From Methanobacteriota archaeon (GTDB lineage Archaea; Thermoplasmatota; Poseidoniia; Poseidoniales; Poseidoniaceae), in the NCBI GenBank assembly GCA_002701145.1, contig PAEE01000038.1, positions 1 through 5,813 on the forward strand: a stretch of DNA of 5,813 bases. The letters are read 5' to 3'. Made by a program: the position numbers and the translations under genes. Each line of letters starts with the position of its first letter. The stretch's first letter is position 1. The notes beneath the pieces were generated by a model, which made no database searches, was not told the DNA's origin, and was given only the letters and a program-made list of their open reading frames with translations. Below are positions 1-4,701 of this stretch, one piece after another.

Positions 1-420
1 TGGGGCGCTCTTGGCTCTGCAATGGCTTGTTTCCATTCAGCCAAGACTTATTCACTATCAAGAATTCAATTTGGCGTTCCAATCGCATCTTTCCAGTTGA
101 TCCAAAACAAGTTGGCTTGGATGTTACGTGAGATTACAAAGGGACAACTTTTGGCGTACCATCTTGGTAGAAAGAAGGATGAAGGGACCTGGTTCAATGA
201 ACAAATCAGCCTCGCTAAGATGAACAATGTAGACATCGCTCTAGAAATAGCTCGTGTCGCAAGAGATATTCACGGTGCAAATGGAATCCTAGACGAATAC
301 CCTGTAATGAGGCATATGGCTAACCTTGAATCGGTAAAGACATACGAAGGCACTCACGATATTCACAATTTGATTATTGGAAGATATATTACAGGTATTC
401 AGGCATTTACTCGAAATTGA
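1..420 (+). CDS. gcdH: Glutaryl-CoA dehydrogenase-type acyl-CoA dehydrogenase, C-terminal part (5' end outside window)
   Basis: The reading frame is open from base 1, so this is the last ~139 residues of a protein usually about 390 residues long; the ATG at 22 is internal. In this family the flavoprotein oxidises an acyl-CoA thioester and, in glutaryl-CoA dehydrogenase, decarboxylates glutaryl-CoA to crotonyl-CoA in lysine/tryptophan or aromatic breakdown. The C-terminal helical domain is clear: an [15 protein letters not shown] block (FAD/tetramer contact in the family), then [10 protein letters not shown], then [19 protein letters not shown]. The Glu in YEGTHD (codon 346-348) aligns with the family's catalytic base, and the TYEGTHDIH...GR.ITGIQAF ending is characteristic of the glutaryl-CoA branch rather than medium-chain enzymes. 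The Arg that selects for glutaryl-CoA lies outside the window, so a non-decarboxylating or other acyl specificity remains possible. Its TGA stop lies 3 bp from the convergent hydrolase stop. Confidence 0.88.
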   Translation, partial: WGALGSAMACFHSAKTYSLSRIQFGVPIASFQLIQNKLAWMLREITKGQLLAYHLGRKKDEGTWFNEQISLAKMNNVDIALEIARVARDIHGANGILDEYPVMRHMANLESVKTYEGTHDIHNLIIGRYITGIQAFTRN

Positions 421-423
421 GTA

Positions 424-1944
424 TTAAGGCCCAGTCCAAGTATTGCAGTGTTTGAACTTCGAACTGTTAAGAGGGTCATCCCAGACTCTTAACTCTTCAA
501 CAGCTCTTCCATCTGACCATTCACCCATATAGCGTAACTCTGGTGAATCAATCAGTTTAGCATAAGCCACTTCTTCAGTTTCAGTGTCACCATCCATCCT
601 AGCGACCAACCAATCAGCTTGTGATGCAACTCTCCGATAGAATCCCCAATCTGCTAAAGTATCGTGAGTTTCGCTTGCCGGTAAGTAATGGCTAGCCACT
701 AACCTAGGGAATCCATATCTGTCGCTAGGTACTTCGATGAACAATGAATTGTTGCCCAAAAGTGCATGGTGATGAACTCCAAAGCAATCATTGACGCTCA
801 TATCATCTTCGCCTATTGCTACATGAGCCAAGAAATTGTCAGGTATTCCTGTGGTATTGATCTGCAGATGTTCCTGTACAGGTCTAGCATAAGGCGTTTC
901 TAAATCGACGAACAAGGATTGGCTGGCCCAACCCTTCTCTAAAGCCCAATCTAGTGTTAGTAAGGCGTATCCAGCACCTAGGCTATGTCCTGCAATCATT
1001 AGGTGGTCATTGTTGACATTGGATGGCAGTATTGTAGTCATAAATTCTAATGCAGCGAAAATTGCAACAGCACGTGGAAGATGATAGGGGTGGTTTGACA
1101 TCCCTGCTTCCTCATGTAGTTCGTAGGTGTCATGTCCTGGTGGCATCACATCTGAAGGGTACTGTACGAAAACAACAGCCATGCCTCTAGATGAAAGTTC
1201 GTTAATCCAATCTTCATAACTATCAAAGAAAGGATACGCAAACCCGTGAAGAATAATTGCTAGAGGTATTTCTTTTTCGACACCTTCTGGAATTGAAAGG
1301 TAAACTGAGAATGTAATGTCCTCTTCATAATCACCTTGTATATCAGCCACTTCCTTTGGCATTGGATATTCGTAAACTGTAGTCTTAACCGAGTATTGTC
1401 CGTCCTCTATATCTAACCGAGGCGGGGAAGGAGAAAGCCCCGCCATGGCAGAAATACCTGGTCCAATTAGCCATACAGAAATTAGAACAAACCCGATGTG
1501 TAAAATCCGATTCAATTTTTTATTTTCTTTATTGAATGGATTATTAGGGAGGCCTCCAATAATCAATACACAATATAGGATTATGAATCCATAAACGGTT
1601 GGCAATAGAATAAATCCTCCACGTAAGTATGCAATATCTAGTAGGATGAACACAACCAAATATCCTGTAACTATGCCTAACAATACAGTCGCAATCGCTT
1701 TTTCTAAATTACTTCTATCGTTACATTTAGTGAGAATAATCGCAGTCAAAATCAGAATTACTCCAAATAATTCACTACGCCATTCTCTAAGCCAAAACGT
1801 CCAATCTAAGGCACTCAGAGCCATAGGCCACAGCGCGCTCGCTATGCTGCTTCCAGTAATCAGTAGGTATATCGGTTCAACAATTGATATCAAAAGTCCT
1901 GAAAGGAATAATAATACAATTTTACGATTAGATGGCACATCCAT
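424..1944 (-). CDS. Polytopic membrane protein with C-terminal alpha/beta-hydrolase domain (lipase/esterase-like)
   Basis: A 506-residue protein. The N-terminal ~170 residues contain about five hydrophobic stretches (near residues 9-29, 60-72, 84-104, 111-131 and 148-168), suggesting a membrane anchor domain. From about residue 185 an alpha/beta-hydrolase fold follows: strand plus oxyanion-type motif LAIILHGFAYPF (HG at 233-234), a second strand AVVFVQYPSD, and the nucleophile elbow GHSLG with Ser321. Likely acid and base are Asp380/381 in IGEDDMS and His419 or His427 in ASHYLPASETHDTLADWG. The fold supports ester or thioester hydrolysis but does not reveal the substrate. Two starts are possible: GTG at 1956 and ATG at 1944. 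I chose 1944 because AGGTGG (1953-1958) sits 8 nt upstream of it, whereas the GTG lies inside that site. It starts 16 bp after the upstream synthase stop, so it is probably cotranscribed and may serve the same isoprenoid lipid pathway; that link is inference. Confidence 0.8.
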   Translation of the reverse strand: MDVPSNRKIVLLFLSGLLISIVEPIYLLITGSSIASALWPMALSALDWTFWLREWRSELFGVILILTAIILTKCNDRSNLEKAIATVLLGIVTGYLVVFILLDIAYLRGGFILLPTVYGFIILYCVLIIGGLPNNPFNKENKKLNRILHIGFVLISVWLIGPGISAMAGLSPSPPRLDIEDGQYSVKTTVYEYPMPKEVADIQGDYEEDITFSVYLSIPEGVEKEIPLAIILHGFAYPFFDSYEDWINELSSRGMAVVFVQYPSDVMPPGHDTYELHEEAGMSNHPYHLPRAVAIFAALEFMTTILPSNVNNDHLMIAGHSLGAGYALLTLDWALEKGWASQSLFVDLETPYARPVQEHLQINTTGIPDNFLAHVAIGEDDMSVNDCFGVHHHALLGNNSLFIEVPSDRYGFPRLVASHYLPASETHDTLADWGFYRRVASQADWLVARMDGDTETEEVAYAKLIDSPELRYMGEWSDGRAVEELRVWDDPLNSSKFKHCNTWTGP

Positions 1945-1952
1945 GCCGTATA

Positions 1953-1958
1953 CCACCT
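1953..1958 (-). promoter_or_regulatory. Ribosome binding site deciding the hydrolase start
   Basis: On the minus strand AGGTGGT precedes the ATG at 1944 by a normal distance and matches the core of the archaeal/bacterial consensus GGAGGTGAT. It lies in the 16-bp gap after the upstream stop codon (1961-1963), as expected for a gene translated from a polycistronic message, and it argues against the overlapping GTG at 1956. Confidence 0.6.
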
Positions 1959-1960
1959 AT

Positions 1961-3283
1961 TCAAACATCAGGAAGAAGTCCTAATTTCGAGAATCCAGTC
2001 CACACAGGGTTAAGCCACCCAGGGATAAATCGGTGTCGCAAATATACCGCTGCTGCTAGAGTCAGTTTTTGGAACTTGTTTAGTTTCACTCTCTTAGTGA
2101 AAACATCACCTTGCTGGCGCTCTATTTGTTTCAAGATTTTGTCATAGAATGCGATCATTGCTGCTGGTGAGTAACGAGTGCGCCTTGGTAGTAGAGGTAG
2201 CAGTTGCTTAGCTTCTTCCAAGTAAGTTCTTGCTCGCTTTGCGTAGTGGTGAATGTAAGGCTCCCAAGTGGTGTTAAGGACAACATCCCCGTTTAGTTCA
2301 GGTTCATTGATTCCATTAGCCTCTAACTCATTGAGGGGCAGGTATACTCTGTTCCTTTGAATGTCTTCTCCAACATCTCTTAGGACGTTTGTGAGTTGCA
2401 TGAATATACCCCAAGACTCTGCAAATTTCTTTGCTCTTGGGTCATCATAACCATAAATTTCGATACACATTAATCCAACGACTGATGCGACACGGTAGCA
2501 ATAAATGTACAACTCATCGAATGTTCGATATCGATTATTGTAGAGGTCGTCTTCCATTCCAGTAATCAAATCATCAAACACACTGCGAGGTATGTTGTAG
2601 CGGGTTACTGTGTCCTTTAGTGCAAGGAACACAGGGTCTGTGCTACTGGTTTTGGAATAGCATGTGGAGAGTTTCTTCCTGAAGAAAAATAGTTGAGTAA
2701 TCTTTTCTAGATACAAATCTTCTTGCAGAATTGTATCCTTGTTCTGAAGACTCTCAAGTTCTAATCTGTATGCCACTGCCTCAGGGTCCATCTCTCCTTG
2801 AGAGCCAGGGAATCTGTCTTGCCAATCACCGTCTGCAATATCATCAGCTCTGCGGCAGAATGCGTAAACAGCGCACATTGCAGAGCGCTGGTCTTCTGGA
2901 AGATACTTGAAAGAGTGGTAGAAGTTTCCTGCCTCTCTCATCGTTAATTCCTCACAGTATGAGTATGCTAATCGGAGCAATTCAACCGGTGGGTCTCTTG
3001 CCCAAATCGGTGCATCCAAGTGATGGAATGGATCGATTAATTCATCCTGCTCTCCGACAATTCCGATGAATGCTGCACCTTCTCGGAGTGCTTCCATTGC
3101 TGTTAGGCTCACAGCCTTAACCGCATCAGCGGTCAAATTTACAGCAGCACGAAGCCTTTGAGCAGCAGTCATGCCTTCCTTTCTGCCTCCAACCTCGTTC
3201 GATGCGCCGCCCTTGAGTGGGAATAGCAAGTCGAGTGGTTTGCGGCGTTCCAGCATGTCGCTCAGTAACTCTGCCTTCTTCAT
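1961..3283 (-). CDS. Phytoene/presqualene diphosphate synthase family protein (CrtB/HpnD-like) with N-terminal extension
   Basis: A 440-residue head-to-head prenyl synthase of the squalene/phytoene synthase family. The catalytic domain begins near residue 103 (LLRLAYSYCEE) and carries the first Asp-rich motif RADDIAD (about residues 145-151), the middle GMEDDL...RYRTFDELYIYCYRVASVVGL block, and the second Asp-rich motif QLTNVLRDVGEDIQRNRVYLP (Asp303 and Asp307), which bind Mg-diphosphate. The YCYRVA..VGL and NVLRDVGED patterns resemble CrtB and HpnD more than the neighbouring paralogue, so the product could be phytoene or presqualene diphosphate/squalene. Family members are usually 280-310 residues; here about 100 extra residues precede the domain, with no recognisable motif. 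ATG 3283 and GTG 3286 are adjacent possible starts; neither has a standard ribosome site, only AGTGAT overlapping the start. An ATG at 3172 would give a 403-residue protein. The C-terminus is basic and hydrophobic, possibly for peripheral membrane contact. Confidence 0.85.
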   Translation of the reverse strand: MKKAELLSDMLERRKPLDLLFPLKGGASNEVGGRKEGMTAAQRLRAAVNLTADAVKAVSLTAMEALREGAAFIGIVGEQDELIDPFHHLDAPIWARDPPVELLRLAYSYCEELTMREAGNFYHSFKYLPEDQRSAMCAVYAFCRRADDIADGDWQDRFPGSQGEMDPEAVAYRLELESLQNKDTILQEDLYLEKITQLFFFRKKLSTCYSKTSSTDPVFLALKDTVTRYNIPRSVFDDLITGMEDDLYNNRYRTFDELYIYCYRVASVVGLMCIEIYGYDDPRAKKFAESWGIFMQLTNVLRDVGEDIQRNRVYLPLNELEANGINEPELNGDVVLNTTWEPYIHHYAKRARTYLEEAKQLLPLLPRRTRYSPAAMIAFYDKILKQIERQQGDVFTKRVKLNKFQKLTLAAAVYLRHRFIPGWLNPVWTGFSKLGLLPDV

Positions 3284-3307
3284 CACTTATCAGTGTGAGG
3301 GTTATTT

Positions 3308-3328
3308 GCCCGTTACGCCCTACGGGCG
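3308..3328 (-). promoter_or_regulatory. GC-rich hairpin(s) in the leader of the second synthase gene
   Basis: Within an AT-rich gap, GCCCGT (3308-3313) pairs with ACGGGC (3322-3327), giving a 6-bp stem with an 8-nt loop. A competing stem pairs CGCCC (3316-3320) with GGGCG (3324-3328) across a 3-nt loop. The two cannot form together. They lie 25-45 nt before the start codon on the minus strand, so they may form an mRNA leader structure or a protein-binding site. No known riboswitch was recognised. Confidence 0.35.
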
Positions 3329-3338
3329 GTGAAATCAG

Positions 3339-3363
3339 AATCTAATTAGAGATTAGTTCTAAT
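3339..3363. promoter_or_regulatory. Clustered CTAAT/ATTAG half-sites, possible operator
   Basis: TCTAATTAGA (3341-3350) is a perfect 10-bp palindrome. AATCT (3339-3343) and AGATT (3350-3354) form an inverted pair, and ATTAG (3352-3356) with CTAAT (3359-3363) form another. Dense overlapping dyads upstream of a gene start are typical of transcription factor sites, but AT-rich sequence makes such dyads easy to obtain by chance. Confidence 0.3.
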
Positions 3364-3374
3364 TGAATTGCAAT

Positions 3375-3380
3375 AAAAAA
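3375..3380 (-). terminator. Oligo-T run, candidate terminator of the squalene-synthase-type gene or TATA-like element
   Basis: The minus strand reads GCTTTTTTATTG about 85 nt after the upstream gene's TAG stop. A T6 tract is enough for archaeal RNA polymerase to terminate in many cases. The same AT-rich stretch also sits about 90-100 nt upstream of the next start and could act as its TATA element, with initiation near 3350. Sequence cannot separate the two roles. Confidence 0.3.
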
Positions 3381-3462
3381 GCTAAGTTTCCTGTATTCTA
3401 AGGCTCATAAGTGATGAATTTGACAATGATGTAACTACTTACTAACTTAAATTACTGGTTGC

Positions 3463-4485
3463 CTATTTCGAATTGTCTTTATTCTTCTTCAGAAGTCTAG
3501 CGACTCCTCCCGGTATTAGCAGTGCCCTAAGCAGTTTACGAGCGTAAGATTTGATTTCATCTCTGGTGACTTTTATCCTTTCTTCAGAGTTTAAGATATT
3601 TCCAGTGCGCAATAGTGTCACAGTTCTCTGTCCAATTAGTACAGGGAGCATGCATGACGCTTTGAGGCGAAATTGCTTATCTGGAAGCATTGCAATATAT
3701 TCTACAGCTGCCTCGAGATGTTTATTTGTCAAGTCCAAATATTCATCATATAACGGTCTAAATGCATCAATATTCTTGTCATCCATTAGGTCATCTGGTT
3801 TTAGATTAAATCTTTTGAGATCTTTCTCTGGAATATAGCATCGGCCGAAACGTAAGTCTTCAGGTATATCTCTGAGGATATTTATCATCTGAAGTGCCTT
3901 ACCAAATCTAATTCCCTTTTCGAAAAACTCCTTTTCTTTTTCAGGTGGTAGAGACATTAGGTGTTCAAGTGACATTTTACTCCAAAATACCCCTACAGAG
4001 CCTGCGACTCTGTATGCATAATCATCCATTTCCTCACCTGTCGGAAGTGCTGAAATTTTACCTCCTTCATTAGCAGGTCCAAACCTTTCTAAATCTAGAA
4101 CTTGGCCGCTTACAATAATGTCTAAGCACTCTAGCATGAGTGCTTGGTCAGCCTTACTATAGACTTGCAAACCCTCGACAACATCACTGACATTACGAAG
4201 TAATTCCGCCTCATGTTCATTACTTTGAATTTCGGCCAGTCCTGTGAAATCAGGAAGTGAAGAACTTCTGCCTTGGGCAACATCATTGTACTCTTGAAGA
4301 AGTTTCAGTAGGAAATCTGTTTCTCCATGTTTTGAATCAGCAATTGTATCAGCGACTCTTGCTAGAAGGTATAGCAGTCCGATCTGGCCACGGACTTTCT
4401 TTGGAAGGTATTTGAGAGTTGGATAAAATGAACGGGAAGTAGTTTCGAGCAGTGTGTCGATTTTTTCGTTGATTAGCACCGCCAT
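3463..4485 (-). CDS. Squalene synthase-type head-to-head prenyltransferase (squalene/phytoene synthase family)
   Basis: A complete 340-residue protein, normal length for a squalene synthase core. It opens with SRSFYPTLKYLP (about residues 17-28), has the first Asp-rich motif ARVADTIAD (42-50), the block YRVAGSVGVFWSKM (158-171), and the second motif MINILRDIPEDLRFGRCYIP (200-219) with Asp206 and Asp210. The DTIAD and VG.FW patterns resemble the eukaryotic-like/Methylococcus-type squalene synthases more than CrtB, HpnC or HpnD, so conversion of two farnesyl diphosphates to squalene via presqualene diphosphate is the best guess; phytoene is possible. No C-terminal transmembrane anchor is present, only a basic tail (ALLIPGGVARLLKKNKDNSK) that could bind membranes peripherally. 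The ATG is supported by GAGGGG five nt upstream. It is first in the minus-strand cluster, 179 bp ahead of its paralogue. Confidence 0.87.
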   Translation of the reverse strand: MAVLINEKIDTLLETTSRSFYPTLKYLPKKVRGQIGLLYLLARVADTIADSKHGETDFLLKLLQEYNDVAQGRSSSLPDFTGLAEIQSNEHEAELLRNVSDVVEGLQVYSKADQALMLECLDIIVSGQVLDLERFGPANEGGKISALPTGEEMDDYAYRVAGSVGVFWSKMSLEHLMSLPPEKEKEFFEKGIRFGKALQMINILRDIPEDLRFGRCYIPEKDLKRFNLKPDDLMDDKNIDAFRPLYDEYLDLTNKHLEAAVEYIAMLPDKQFRLKASCMLPVLIGQRTVTLLRTGNILNSEERIKVTRDEIKSYARKLLRALLIPGGVARLLKKNKDNSK

Positions 4486-4490
4486 TTAAT

Positions 4491-4496
4491 CCCCTC
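4491..4496 (-). promoter_or_regulatory. Ribosome binding site of the squalene synthase-type gene
   Basis: The minus strand reads GAGGGGATTAAATG, a purine-rich site 5 nt before the start codon at 4485. It fixes the start and resembles the GAGGGGAT before the divergent zinc-ribbon gene. Confidence 0.55.
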
Positions 4497-4675
4497 AATC
4501 CAGCGGAATAGTTCTCTGTTCTTGACCCTGTGGGAAGGTGGTATTCTCAACCGACATATTACCGAGTCAACCCACTACTACATTCCGGCGATTGGGGATG
4601 TCTGGGGGGCGTGACCTAATCTCAAACCAGCCACATATCGGGTCGATTTGAACGCAAGGCTTTATTTTGAACGAA

Positions 4676-4700
4676 CCCAGCCCCTCTACGAGGGGATGGG
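4676..4700 (+). promoter_or_regulatory. Hairpin over the translation start of the zinc-ribbon gene
   Basis: CCCCTC (4681-4686) pairs perfectly with GAGGGG (4690-4695) across a TAC loop, and after one G/A mismatch CCCA (4676-4679) pairs with TGGG (4697-4700). The result is ten base pairs that include the ribosome binding site GAGGGG and the first of two in-frame ATGs (4696). If transcribed in full it would mask initiation. If transcription starts near 4691, as the TATA-like element at 4661 suggests, the left arm would be absent from the RNA and the dyad could instead be a DNA site. Confidence 0.45.
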
Positions 4701-4701
4701 A

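Larger units (their letters stand above)
3279..3418. repeat. Inverted repeat bracketing the gap between the two prenyl synthase genes
   Basis: TTCATCACTTAT at 3279-3290 is the exact reverse complement of ATAAGTGATGAA at 3407-3418; extending inward gives 14 of 15 matching positions (3279-3293 against 3404-3418). The left arm contains the start codon of the downstream synthase (minus-strand GTGATG). In a read-through transcript from the upstream synthase the arms would form a stem hiding that start. The DNA layout could also be read as a small element with terminal inverted repeats, but no target-site duplication is visible. Confidence 0.6.
4486..4701. promoter_or_regulatory. Divergent intergenic promoter region
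   Basis: About 215 bp without a credible gene separates the minus-strand lipid cluster from the plus-strand zinc-ribbon gene, so promoters for both directions should lie here. Candidate TATA-like elements are TTTATTTT at 4661-4668 (+), about 31-37 bp before the two possible starts, and AATAT within GGTAATATG near 4557-4564 (-), leaving a leader of some 45-50 nt. A G-rich patch at about 4594-4612 (ATTGGGGATGTCTGGGGGGC at 4591-4610) has no assigned role. Promoter assignments are from spacing and composition only. Confidence 0.45.

Noticed and set aside
1646..1984. Plus-strand open frame opposite the membrane part of the hydrolase
   Set aside because: It is antisense to a well supported gene and shows no domain-like features.
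3279..3418. Miniature transposable element (MITE) with 15-bp terminal inverted repeats
   Set aside because: No target-site duplication is visible and one arm lies inside a coding start; a second copy in the genome would be needed to support it.
4636..4660. GGTCGATTTGAACG resembling the T-loop of a tRNA
   Set aside because: It lacks the exact GTTCGA core, and no acceptor stem, anticodon arm or CCA-adjacent pairing could be found around it.
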